Source of the DNA: Wenyingzhuangia sp.
Lineage (GTDB): Bacteria > Bacteroidota > Bacteroidia > Flavobacteriales > Flavobacteriaceae
Direction: 5' to 3'
Assembly: GCA_020628175.1 (NCBI GenBank)
Contig: JAHDFK010000032.1
Span: forward strand, 1 to 8,633
Length of the DNA stretch: 8,633 nt
Part shown: positions 1 to 6,077 of the stretch, in pieces
Position numbering within the stretch: the first letter of the stretch is position 1
How the letters are laid out: every line of letters starts with the position of its first letter
The notes under the pieces: generated by a model
Seen by the model: the letters and a program-made list of their open reading frames with translations, nothing else
What the model was told of the DNA's origin: nothing
Database searches by the model: none
Position numbers and translations under genes: made by a program

Positions 1-13
1 GTGTTGATTCCAT
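1..13 (-). CDS. Transposase OrfA, first four codons only (cut by window edge)
   Basis: An ATG at 13-11 on the minus strand opens a frame reading M-E-S-T before the window ends. The four residues are the same as the first four of the transposase frame at 8573. This is called only because of that second copy; nothing could be said from thirteen bases alone. Confidence 0.5.
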
Positions 14-52
14 AAATAACAGTTAACTGTAACGCTATTTTAGGACGGGACA
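1..52 (-). mobile_element. Partial insertion sequence (probably IS3 family), left copy, transposase reading out of the window
   Basis: Read on the minus strand from 52 to 1, the sequence begins TGTCCCGTCCTAAAATAGCG and reaches an ATG at 13-11. It matches the start of the copy at 8534 in 51 of 52 bases; the one difference is at position 8 (GAA here, GAG there). The TG terminus, the short leader and a start codon 39 nt inside the end fit an IS terminal inverted repeat followed by the transposase gene. The IS3-family assignment is inferred from the protein start seen in the right-hand copy. Only the end is present, so target duplication and element length cannot be read. The element edge at 52/53 is defined by where similarity between the two copies stops. 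Confidence 0.75.
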
Positions 53-64
53 ATACTTATAAAT

Positions 65-100
65 AAACAAAACCGTCTTTAGAGACGGTTTTGTTTTTAT
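65..100 (+). terminator. Rho-independent terminator of a plus-strand gene lying left of the window
   Basis: A 14-bp perfect stem (65-78 with 83-96, core ACCGTCT/AGACGGT) closes a 4-nt loop and runs into a T-rich tail (GTTTTTAT). The tail is on the plus strand; on the minus strand the hairpin is followed by mixed sequence. It therefore best serves a plus-strand gene that is not in the window, since only the IS end lies between it and the left edge. Confidence 0.7.
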
Positions 101-115
101 AAAAATAGAATAATA

Positions 116-150
116 AAAACAGGATTGTATTTATAACACAATCCTGTTTT
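116..150 (-). terminator. Terminator of the glycosyltransferase-pyrC-DUF4296 operon
   Basis: A 13-bp perfect stem (116-128 with 138-150, core ACAGGATTGT/ACAATCCTGT) with a 9-nt loop lies 18 nt past the stop of the DUF4296 gene. On the minus strand it runs into TTATTATTCTATTTTTAT. The plus-strand side is also T-rich (TTGTTTCT), so it may act in both directions. With the hairpin at 65-100 it forms a back-to-back pair between converging transcripts. Confidence 0.7.
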
Positions 151-168
151 TTGTTTCTAAGTAAAATT

Positions 169-543
169 TTATTCTTTTGTTTCCTTTTCTTTTTTAAGAA
201 GCTCTTTAACGTTTTTTATCTCGTTTTCTACTTTGGCATCTAAGCTCTTAAATATTTCTTCATTTAGTTTAATGTCAAAAGTATAATATTTAAGGCTGTT
301 GTTAAATGTTAAAGAATCTGTTTGATGCTTTTTGTAGATTAATGCATGATAATTAACATTTCGGTCGTTGTTTTTGTTTTTTACCAGTTTTGATTTTTTA
401 GCTAAGTAAGTGTCATACAAAATAGCAACCATTTTATCTTTAGATAAAAGGTTTTCTGGTTTTTTTACAACAGTATTGCTATTACAAGCTGTCAAGCTCA
501 CTAACGAATAGCTTATTAAAATAGATCGAAAAATTAACTTCAT
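169..543 (-). CDS. DUF4296 domain lipoprotein
   Basis: This 124-residue protein starts with a lipoprotein signal peptide: a basic start, a hydrophobic stretch and a lipobox L-T-A-C with the lipidated Cys at residue 20. The mature part resembles DUF4296 (recognised by eye): a KPENLL segment near 28-33, KMVAILYDTYLA at 37-48, a Tyr-rich YHALIYKKH region and SLKYYTF at 83-89. The C-terminal 30 residues are rich in Lys and Glu and probably helical. There is no acidic or lysine-rich patch right after the Cys like that described for surface-exported Bacteroidota lipoproteins, so a periplasm-facing position is more likely (inference). It is the last gene of the minus-strand operon, 3 nt after pyrC. 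Function is unknown; the link to pyrC looks positional rather than biochemical. Confidence 0.85.
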   Translation of the reverse strand: MKLIFRSILISYSLVSLTACNSNTVVKKPENLLSKDKMVAILYDTYLAKKSKLVKNKNNDRNVNYHALIYKKHQTDSLTFNNSLKYYTFDIKLNEEIFKSLDAKVENEIKNVKELLKKEKETKE

Positions 544-546
544 TTG

Positions 547-1884
547 TTATCTGTTAAATGTAATTCTCTTTCCTTTGATATCTTCGTTAAAAGTACCATT
601 GTCATAAATTAAATTACCATTTACAAATGTATGTGTAATTGTGTTGTTAAAACGAGTTCCTTCAAAAGGACTCCACCCACATTTGTATAAAATGTTTTCT
701 TTGGTAACTGTCCATCTTTTGTTAGGTTCTATTAAAACTAAATCAGCATAATAACCTTCTTTTACATAACCACGTTTTTCAATGTCAAATAAGATTGCAG
801 GATTGTGACACATTTTTTCAACCATTTTTTCGATGGTAAGTTTTCCTTCATCAACAAAATTTAACATAGCAGGTATAGCATGTTGTACCAAAGGTCCACC
901 ACTAGGTGCTTTGGTGTATATGTTTTGTTTTTCTTCTATTGTATGTGGGGCATGGTCGGTAGCTATTACATCAATTCTATCGTCTAATAAAGCTTTCCAT
1001 AAAGCACCTTTGTCGTTTTTTGTTTTTACGGCAGGATTCCATTTTATAAGCGTTCCTTTTTCTGCGTAATCTTCGTTGGTAAAGTTTAAGTGATGAATAC
1101 AAACCTCAGAAGTTATTTTTTTATCTTTTAAAGGAATATCATTTCTAAACAATTCAGTTTCTATAGCTGTAGACAAATGGAATATATGTAGACGAGCTCC
1201 TGTTTTTTTAGCTAATTCAATTGCTTTTGAAGAAGAAAGGTAACAAGCTTCGGCACTTCTAATATTTGGATGTTCCGAAATAGGAATATCTTCTCCAAAT
1301 TCTTCTAACGCTTGTTTAAAGTTTCGTTTGATAGTTTCTTCATCTTCACAGTGTACAGAAATAACCATATCTGTAGACGAAAATATTTTTTCTAGTACCT
1401 CTGGATTATCAACAAGCATGTTTCCTGTAGAAGAACCTAAAAATAATTTAATACCTGCTACTTTTTTAGGGTCTGTTTTTAAAAGCTCTTCTAAATTGTC
1501 ATTGGTTCCACCAAACATAAAAGAGTAATTTACATAAGAGTCTGTAGAGGCTGTTACAAATTTATCTTCTAACAATTCTTGTGTAGTTGCTTGTGGTACC
1601 GTGTTGGGCATTTCTATAAAAGTTGTAATCCCTCCTGCAGCTGCTGCTTTACTTTCTGTAGCAATATTTGCTTTGTGTGTTAAACCTGGCTCTCTAAAAT
1701 GTACCTGATCATCGATAGCTCCTGGAATTAAGTATTTACCTTTTGCTTCTATAACCGTAGCGTTACGTGGCACTTTAATGTCTTTAGCAATGGTTTTAAT
1801 AATTTCGTTTTCAATTAAAACATCACGTTTAAATGCTTTTCCTTCGTTTATAATTTTAGCACCTTTAATAACCGTACAACCCAT
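547..1884 (-). CDS. pyrC: Dihydroorotase (class I type)
   Basis: Dihydroorotase cyclises N-carbamoyl-aspartate to dihydroorotate, the third step of de novo UMP synthesis, in the cytosol. At 445 residues it has the usual length of the class I / allantoinase-like amidohydrolases. Visible landmarks are the N-terminal beta domain, then IPGAIDDQVHFREPG at 53-67, AAAGGITTFIEMPNT at 81-95, the presumed carboxylated Lys146 in GIKLFLGSSTGN, His178 in ISVHCEDE, His236 in LHIFHLS, Asp310 in VIATDHAPH, substrate-side SGGPLVQHA at 328-336, and a C-terminal KEGYYADLVLI followed by GWSPFEG. The first His of the metal-binding H-x-H pair is Gln60 here (Q-V-H); from memory this DDQVHFREPG form is usual in Bacteroidota, so it need not mean loss of activity. 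The close relatives hydantoinase and allantoinase are less likely given the FREPG and SGGPLVQHA motifs. It is the middle gene of the operon, 3 nt after the glycosyltransferase stop. Confidence 0.92.
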   Translation of the reverse strand: MGCTVIKGAKIINEGKAFKRDVLIENEIIKTIAKDIKVPRNATVIEAKGKYLIPGAIDDQVHFREPGLTHKANIATESKAAAAGGITTFIEMPNTVPQATTQELLEDKFVTASTDSYVNYSFMFGGTNDNLEELLKTDPKKVAGIKLFLGSSTGNMLVDNPEVLEKIFSSTDMVISVHCEDEETIKRNFKQALEEFGEDIPISEHPNIRSAEACYLSSSKAIELAKKTGARLHIFHLSTAIETELFRNDIPLKDKKITSEVCIHHLNFTNEDYAEKGTLIKWNPAVKTKNDKGALWKALLDDRIDVIATDHAPHTIEEKQNIYTKAPSGGPLVQHAIPAMLNFVDEGKLTIEKMVEKMCHNPAILFDIEKRGYVKEGYYADLVLIEPNKRWTVTKENILYKCGWSPFEGTRFNNTITHTFVNGNLIYDNGTFNEDIKGKRITFNR

Positions 1885-1887
1885 AAT

Positions 1888-2607
1888 TTATTTTTTTGTC
1901 AATCCTTTTAATTTCATTTTAATTACTCCAAATATAGCTTCGCTAATAATAGAGCTGTCTAATTTAGAAGTTCCTTTTGTTCTATCTGTAAATATGATAG
2001 GGACTTCGGTAATTTTAAATTTTCGTAGCCATGATTTGAATTTCATTTCTATTTGAAATGCATATCCTGTAAATCGAATCTGACTAAAATCGATGTTTTC
2101 TAATACAATTCTTTTGTAGCAAATAAATCCTGCCGTTGTATCAAATACAGGAATTCCCGTAATAAACTTTACATATTTAGAAGCAAAGTACGAAAGCATT
2201 AAACGTTTAAAATCCCAATTAATAACATTTATTTTGTTATTGATATATCTAGATCCTATAGCCAAATCAGCACCGTTGTCGCAAGCTGTTACAAGTTTAG
2301 GTACATCATTAGGGTTGTGAGAAAAATCAGCATCCATTTCTATAATATGGGTGTATTTCTTTTTAAGAGCCCATTTAAAACCATGAATGTAGGCTTTTCC
2401 TAACCCTTTGTCTTCGGTTCTTATTTCTAAAAACAAATTGGTTAGTGAGCTTTGTAACTCTTGAACTTTTTCAATAGTTCCATCTTTAGAATTGTCGTCA
2501 ACAATTAAAATATGATACTGGTTATTTACCTTAACAACAGCGTTAATAATTGCATTTATATTTTCAACTTCATTCAATGTAGGAATGATAATTAAAACTT
2601 GATTCAT
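1888..2607 (-). CDS. Family 2 glycosyltransferase, polyprenol monophosphomannose synthase type (DPM1-like)
   Basis: This is a GT-A fold family 2 glycosyltransferase of 239 residues from the chosen ATG. Members of this subgroup transfer mannose (or another sugar) from a nucleotide sugar to polyprenyl phosphate at the cytoplasmic face of the membrane, making a donor for envelope glycosylation. Seen motifs, numbered from that ATG: IIIPTLNEVENI near 6-17, the nucleotide-binding IVDDNSKDGT at 35-44, GLGKAYIHGF near 68-77, the metal-binding MDADFSH at 91-97, GSRYI at 118-122, and FTDRTKGTSKL near the end, all typical of DPM1-like proteins. No C-terminal transmembrane domain is present. A longer frame opens at a TTG at 2628, but that TTG lies inside a perfect TAnnTTTG promoter element, so the ATG at 2607-2605 is preferred. 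It is first gene of the operon with pyrC. The exact sugar and lipid are inferred from family only. Confidence 0.88.
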   Translation of the reverse strand: MNQVLIIIPTLNEVENINAIINAVVKVNNQYHILIVDDNSKDGTIEKVQELQSSLTNLFLEIRTEDKGLGKAYIHGFKWALKKKYTHIIEMDADFSHNPNDVPKLVTACDNGADLAIGSRYINNKINVINWDFKRLMLSYFASKYVKFITGIPVFDTTAGFICYKRIVLENIDFSQIRFTGYAFQIEMKFKSWLRKFKITEVPIIFTDRTKGTSKLDSSIISEAIFGVIKMKLKGLTKK

Positions 2608-2625
2608 ACTTCGTAATTGTTTCGT

Positions 2626-2633
2626 CAAATTTA
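2626..2633 (-). promoter_or_regulatory. Bacteroidota promoter -7 element for the minus-strand operon
   Basis: The minus strand reads TAAATTTG, a perfect match to the TAnnTTTG consensus, about 19 nt before the ATG at 2607. Transcription would start near 2620, giving a short leader. A clean TTTG -33 element at the normal distance is not visible; the nearest TTG is about 25 nt further upstream. Confidence 0.5.
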
Positions 2634-2689
2634 CATTTTTTTATTCCTAATTTTACATCAATATTTATTCCCTTTTACATTTATCATAT

Positions 2690-3346
2690 ATGAACTTAGA
2701 AACTTTAAATTGGTCGTATTATACACTTATAGGGAGTCTTTTATTTTTGCCTTTGTTATTTGTTTTTTTGATGAGTATGATAGACTTAAAAAAGACAATG
2801 TTGTTTTTTAGAGTACTTTTTTCAAATAAGTATTTTTACAAATACTCTGTAGATACGAATCGAAAGACAACGCCTTTTTATTTGTGTGTGTTAGGAGCAA
2901 TGTCTGTTGTTTTAGCGTTGTTATTAAGTGTTTTAAAGTATGGTAGTTTAGAAATTTATCAAAATTTATTGAAAATTTTTAGTGAAACCATCGTCTTGTC
3001 AGTAGCTTACTTTTTTGTTAAGAGAGTTGTAGCAGAAATGCTTCATCATTTGTTGGGGAAAAACGCAGGGATTAAACAAATGATAAATCTGGAATTCAGT
3101 TATTTAGCATCTGTATTTGTAGTTGTTTATTTATTAGATGTTTACGTTTTTTTACATTTAGATAAGCTAGAAACAATGGTTAATTATATTTTAATAACAA
3201 GCTTGTTTTTGTATGTAATCCGAGCAATATTAATGTTTGTAAACAATAAAAACCTACTATCTTCCAAAATAATTTATATTATTTTGTATCTTTGCGCTCT
3301 AGAAATATTACCGTTTATTTATATTTTTAAACGATATATAGCGTAA
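2690..3346 (+). CDS. DUF4271 domain multi-pass membrane protein
   Basis: This 218-residue protein is very hydrophobic, with six likely membrane helices at roughly 12-29, 62-82, 97-116, 136-156, 165-184 and 192-213. The closing segment YLCALEILPFIYIFK (200-214) is the signature I associate with DUF4271, a Bacteroidota family of unknown function that commonly sits directly upstream of hemD, as it does here (7-nt gap). No catalytic motif is obvious. Cytoplasmic loops are Lys- and Arg-rich (RVLFSNKYFYKY after helix 1). The start at 2690 leaves 82 nt to the divergent glycosyltransferase start, and that gap must hold promoters for both directions; for this gene only imperfect -7 matches are visible (TAATTTTA at 2648-2655, TACATTTA at 2676-2683). 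Involvement in haem metabolism is suggested only by the neighbour. Confidence 0.85.
   Translation: MNLETLNWSYYTLIGSLLFLPLLFVFLMSMIDLKKTMLFFRVLFSNKYFYKYSVDTNRKTTPFYLCVLGAMSVVLALLLSVLKYGSLEIYQNLLKIFSETIVLSVAYFFVKRVVAEMLHHLLGKNAGIKQMINLEFSYLASVFVVVYLLDVYVFLHLDKLETMVNYILITSLFLYVIRAILMFVNNKNLLSSKIIYIILYLCALEILPFIYIFKRYIA
3287..3294 (+). promoter_or_regulatory. Possible internal promoter -7 element ahead of hemD
   Basis: TATCTTTG, followed by C, is a perfect TAnnTTTG match inside the last codons of the DUF4271 gene, about 60 nt before the hemD ATG. No TTTG is found at the usual -33 distance, so this may be chance in A+T-rich coding DNA. Confidence 0.3.
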
Positions 3347-3353
3347 GGAAAAG

Positions 3354-4103
3354 ATGAAAGTAAAAACAATATTGGTGTCACAGCCAGAACCTAAATCAGA
3401 TCAACAATCTCCATTTTCTATTTTATCAGAAAAGCAAAAAGTTAAAGTAGACTTTAGATCTTTTATTCATGTAGAAGGTTTAACGGTTAGAGATGTACGT
3501 AATCAGAAAATTGATTTAAGTAAATATTCTGCAATTATTTTAACGAGTAGAAATGCAGTAGATCATTTCTTTAGAATAGCAGAAGAAATGAGGTATAAAG
3601 TACCGAATGAATTAAAATATTTTTGTCAATCTGAAGCTGTAGCGTACTATTTACAAAAATACGTGGTTTACAGAAAGCGTAAAATATATGTAGGTACAAG
3701 AACTTTTCCAGAATTGTGTGAGTTGATTAAGAAGCATAAAACTGAAAGGTTTTTATTACCCTCTTCAGATAAATTAAAAGCATCGATTCCTGAAGCTTTA
3801 GATGGAATGGGATTAGATTGGAAAAGAGCAGACTTGTACAGAACTGTAACAAGTGATTTGTCTGACTTAGAAGATGTGTTTTATGATGTGTTGGTATTCT
3901 TTAGCCCATCAGGAATTCATTCTTTATTTAAAAACTTTCCGGAGTTTAAGCAAAAAGACACAAGAATTGCAGTGTATGGTAATTCAACAGTAAAAGCTGC
4001 TGCCGAAGCAGGTTTAAAAGTTGATATTGCTGCTCCATCGCCAGAAACACCATCGATGACAATGGCTTTAGAAAAATACATTAAGCAAGTAAATAAGAAA
4101 TAA
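3354..4103 (+). CDS. hemD: Uroporphyrinogen-III synthase
   Basis: HemD converts hydroxymethylbilane to uroporphyrinogen III, with inversion of ring D, in the cytosol; this is the branch point to haem and other tetrapyrroles. The family is poorly conserved, but several hallmarks are visible in this 249-residue protein: the N-terminal ILVSQPEP strand, IILTSRNAVDHFF at 61-73 closing the first half-domain, FLLPSSDK at 133-140, the LYRTV segment at 161-165, VFFSPSGIHSLF at 181-192, and IAVYGNSTVKAAAEAGL at 205-221 followed by APSPETPSMTMALEKYI. The length is normal. It lies 7 nt after the DUF4271 gene, so the two are probably co-transcribed, and a strong hairpin terminator follows within 25 nt of the stop. 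No other haem genes are in the window. Confidence 0.9.
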   Translation: MKVKTILVSQPEPKSDQQSPFSILSEKQKVKVDFRSFIHVEGLTVRDVRNQKIDLSKYSAIILTSRNAVDHFFRIAEEMRYKVPNELKYFCQSEAVAYYLQKYVVYRKRKIYVGTRTFPELCELIKKHKTERFLLPSSDKLKASIPEALDGMGLDWKRADLYRTVTSDLSDLEDVFYDVLVFFSPSGIHSLFKNFPEFKQKDTRIAVYGNSTVKAAAEAGLKVDIAAPSPETPSMTMALEKYIKQVNKK

Positions 4104-4118
4104 TTTACCGAAATAACT

Positions 4119-4126
4119 TATATTTG
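4119..4126 (+). promoter_or_regulatory. Possible promoter -7 element for the DUF3109 gene
   Basis: TATATTTG is a perfect TAnnTTTG match, placed between the hemD stop and the terminator hairpin that begins at 4127. Transcription would begin inside the left arm of that hairpin, about 40 nt before the DUF3109 start. No good -33 TTTG is seen upstream. Confidence 0.4.
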
Positions 4127-4157
4127 AGAGCCTATTTTATAAAATAGGCTCTTTTTT
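4127..4157 (+). terminator. Terminator after hemD
   Basis: A 26-nt perfect palindrome (4127-4152, arms AGAGCCTATTTTA and its complement) is followed by a T run (4152-4157). As RNA it gives a stem of about 11 bp with a small A/U loop. It sits 23 nt after the hemD stop and 17 nt before the DUF3109 start, so it separates the two units. Being self-complementary it could act on either strand, but the T run favours plus. Confidence 0.8.
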
Positions 4158-4174
4158 ATTATATAGAATAGTAT

Positions 4175-4753
4175 ATGTTTCAGATAGGAAAAACAATTGT
4201 ATCCGAAGAGGTTGTCGAAAAAGATTTTGTATGTAATATAAGTGCCTGTAAGGGTGAGTGCTGTGTTGCAGGAGATGCGGGTGCTCCGGTTTTAGATGAA
4301 GAAATTTCGAAATTAAATGAAGTGTATCCAAAAATTAAGCACTTATTAAGAAAAGAGGGGATTGAGGCCATTGAAGAACAGGGAACTTATACAACATCAG
4401 AGTTTGGTGAGCACGAAACTACTTTGGTAAACAATAAAGAGTGTGCTTTTGTTACTTTTGATGACAACGGAATTACTTCGTGCGGGATAGAACAGGCGTA
4501 TAACAAAGGATTGGTAGATTGGAAAAAACCAATTTCATGTCATTTGTATCCTATTAGAGTACAAGATTATTCTGAGTTTTCTGCTGTAAATTACAATACT
4601 TGGGATATTTGTGATGCTGCTTGTACCTTGGGTAAAGAATTAAAAGTACCTGTTTATAAGTTTTTAAAGAACGCATTGATTTTAAAATTTGGAGAAAATT
4701 GGTACCTAGAATTAGAAAAAGTAGCCGAAGAATGGAAAAAGCAAAATTCTTAA
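4175..4753 (+). CDS. DUF3109 family cysteine-rich protein (YkgJ-like metal-cluster type)
   Basis: This 192-residue protein has no signal peptide or membrane helix and is presumably cytosolic. The N-terminal FVCNISACKGECCVAGDAGAPV (18-39) is what I recognise as DUF3109, related to the YkgJ-type zinc/iron-chelating cysteine families. It has nine cysteines, at 20, 25, 29, 30, 90, 103, 122, 146 and 150, in the patterns C-x4-C-x3-C-C, ISCHLYPIR around C122, and C-x3-C at 146-150. Spaced like this they suggest a metal or Fe-S binding site (inference). The function of the family is not known to me. It is flanked by its own terminators (4127-4157 upstream, 4776-4820 downstream) and so probably forms a single-gene unit between hemD and nrdB. 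The ATG at 4175 is the only sensible start; the conserved part begins soon after it. Confidence 0.87.
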   Translation: MFQIGKTIVSEEVVEKDFVCNISACKGECCVAGDAGAPVLDEEISKLNEVYPKIKHLLRKEGIEAIEEQGTYTTSEFGEHETTLVNNKECAFVTFDDNGITSCGIEQAYNKGLVDWKKPISCHLYPIRVQDYSEFSAVNYNTWDICDAACTLGKELKVPVYKFLKNALILKFGENWYLELEKVAEEWKKQNS

Positions 4754-4775
4754 AAATTGAATAAATGCATTATTC

Positions 4776-4820
4776 AAAACTCCTAATAAACAGTCTGTTT
4801 GGTAGGAGTTTTCTTTTTTA
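4776..4820 (+). terminator. Terminator after the DUF3109 gene
   Basis: The stem AAAACTCCTA/TAGGAGTTTT (4776-4785 with 4803-4812) encloses an inner helix AAACA/TGTTT (4788-4792 with 4796-4800) and is followed by CTTTTTTATT. It begins 22 nt past the stop codon. Confidence 0.85.
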
Positions 4821-4979
4821 TTTATAACAAGTATAAATATAATATTCTGTTTTTTAGTGTTTTGTGTTTTGAAGATGTTTTGTTACGTAAATAATAGATT
4901 GTTAAGAACTTTTGGTTTTTGTGGAAAAGTATATCTTTTATGCAACGTTATTTTTTACAATCTTTGTTAGCATCAAACA
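4821..4979 (+). promoter_or_regulatory. Upstream region of nrdBA with a candidate promoter and short repeats
   Basis: This non-coding stretch precedes nrdB. The best promoter candidate is TTTG at 4911-4914, a 17-nt spacer, then TATCTTTT at 4932-4939, which differs from TAnnTTTG only at the last base. A weaker one, AATCTTTG at 4959-4966, lies near the annotated start. Three exact copies of TGTTTTG occur at 4858, 4865 and 4876, upstream of the candidate -33 element, and an 8-bp palindrome TTACGTAA lies at 4883-4890. I see no match to the NrdR box pattern. The regulatory role is inference. Confidence 0.4.
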
Positions 4980-5984
4980 ATGATTACTAATAAAAGAAAC
5001 AAGAAAACGTATATGTCTCAGGTTGAACCAATTTTACAAGATGACCCAAATAGATTTGTGATTTTTCCAATACAACACCAAGATATTTGGGAGTGGTATA
5101 AGAAACAAGAAGCAAGTATTTGGACGGCAGAAGAAATAGATTTGCATCAAGATGTTGTAGATTGGGAAAACAAATTAAATGATGATGAGCGTTATTTTAT
5201 CAAACATATTTTAGCATTTTTTGCTGCATCTGATGGAATTGTAAATGAGAACTTGGCAGAAAACTTTGTTAGCGAAGTACAATATGCAGAAGCTAAGTTT
5301 TTCTATGGTTTCCAAATCATGATGGAAAATATTCATTCAGAAGTATATTCTTTATTAATTGATACTTATGTAAAGAATGAGGCTGAAAAAAATATGTTAT
5401 TCAAAGCCATAGAGCATTTTCCAGCAATTAAGTTAAAAGCAGATTGGGCTTTAAAATGGATAGAATCTGAATCTTTTGCAGAGCGATTAATTGCTTTTGC
5501 AGCTGTAGAAGGAATTTTCTTTTCAGGTAGTTTTTGTGCTATTTTCTGGATGAAAAAACGTGGTCTTTTACCAGGTTTAACTTTTTCAAACGAGTTAATC
5601 TCTCGTGATGAAGGTTTACATTGTGATTTTGCTGTACACTTACACAACAACCATATTGTAAACAAAGTACCAAAAGAAAGAATTAAAGAAATTATTACAG
5701 ACGCATTAGATATTGAGAAGGTATTTATTACAGAATCTTTACCTGTTAGTTTAATTGGTATGAATGCCAAATTAATGAGTCAATATTTAGAATTTGTAAC
5801 AGATAGATTACTGGTAGAGTTTGGATGTGAAAGAGTTTACAATTCAGAAAATCCTTTTGATTTTATGGATATGATTTCTTTAGAAGGAAAAACAAACTTT
5901 TTCGAAAAAAGAGTTTCTGAATATCAGAAAGCAGGAGTGAAATCTGGCGGAACAGGAGAAATTAGTTTCGACGCAGATTTTTAG
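4980..5984 (+). CDS. nrdB: Class I ribonucleotide reductase, small (radical) subunit R2
   Basis: NrdB carries the di-iron centre and tyrosyl radical that start ribonucleotide reduction in the NrdA partner, in the cytosol. In this 334-residue protein all expected residues are present: Trp48 in [11 protein letters not shown], iron ligands Asp85 (AASDGIV), Glu116 and His119 (MMENIHSE), the radical Tyr123, then Glu178 ([10 protein letters not shown]), Glu211 and His214 (SRDEGLHC). The C-terminal end, [14 protein letters not shown] and the final FDADF, matches the tail that docks into the large subunit, with Tyr315 on the radical path. The sequence is of the eukaryote-like class I type, and there is no N-terminal ATP-cone. 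The start is uncertain: Met12 (ATG at 5013) begins MSQVEPIL, which looks like the usual flavobacterial N-terminus, and is preceded by an A-rich stretch. nrdA follows after 93 nt, so an nrdBA operon is likely. Confidence 0.95.
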   Translation: MITNKRNKKTYMSQVEPILQDDPNRFVIFPIQHQDIWEWYKKQEASIWTAEEIDLHQDVVDWENKLNDDERYFIKHILAFFAASDGIVNENLAENFVSEVQYAEAKFFYGFQIMMENIHSEVYSLLIDTYVKNEAEKNMLFKAIEHFPAIKLKADWALKWIESESFAERLIAFAAVEGIFFSGSFCAIFWMKKRGLLPGLTFSNELISRDEGLHCDFAVHLHNNHIVNKVPKERIKEIITDALDIEKVFITESLPVSLIGMNAKLMSQYLEFVTDRLLVEFGCERVYNSENPFDFMDMISLEGKTNFFEKRVSEYQKAGVKSGGTGEISFDADF

Positions 5985-6017
5985 AAAAAACAACAAAAAA
6001 AATGGTAATGTTTTTGC

Positions 6018-6056
6018 AATACTACTTTTATAAAGTAGCGTTGTTAGAATACTACT
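6018..6056 (+). repeat. Direct repeat and small hairpin between nrdB and nrdA
   Basis: AATACTACT occurs at 6018-6026 and again at 6048-6056, 30 bp apart. Between them a hairpin can form: CTACTTT (6022-6028) with AAAGTAG (6032-6038), loop TAT. There is no T run after it, so it is not a standard terminator. The second repeat copy could also pair with part of the same right arm (AGTAG with CTACT). Confidence 0.5.
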
Positions 6057-6077
6057 CTCTAAATAAAAATAAGAACT

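Noticed and set aside
833..2056. Plus-strand open frames at 833-1069, 1328-1528 and 1778-2056
   Set aside because: They lie opposite pyrC and the glycosyltransferase, show no recognisable domain, and are shadows of well-supported genes.
2617..2811. Plus-strand 64-codon frame overlapping the start of the DUF4271 gene
   Set aside because: It is out of frame with a clear membrane protein, covers the divergent promoter region, and its hydrophobicity simply reflects T-rich DNA.
4754..4979. A small RNA, riboswitch or NrdR operator ahead of nrdB
   Set aside because: After the terminator the stretch is T-rich with no extended conserved stem set that I recognise and no match to the NrdR box. Only a candidate promoter and short repeats can be supported.
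6022..6038. Terminator between nrdB and nrdA
   Set aside because: The stem is only 7 bp, A/T-rich, and followed by CGTTGTTAG rather than a T run.
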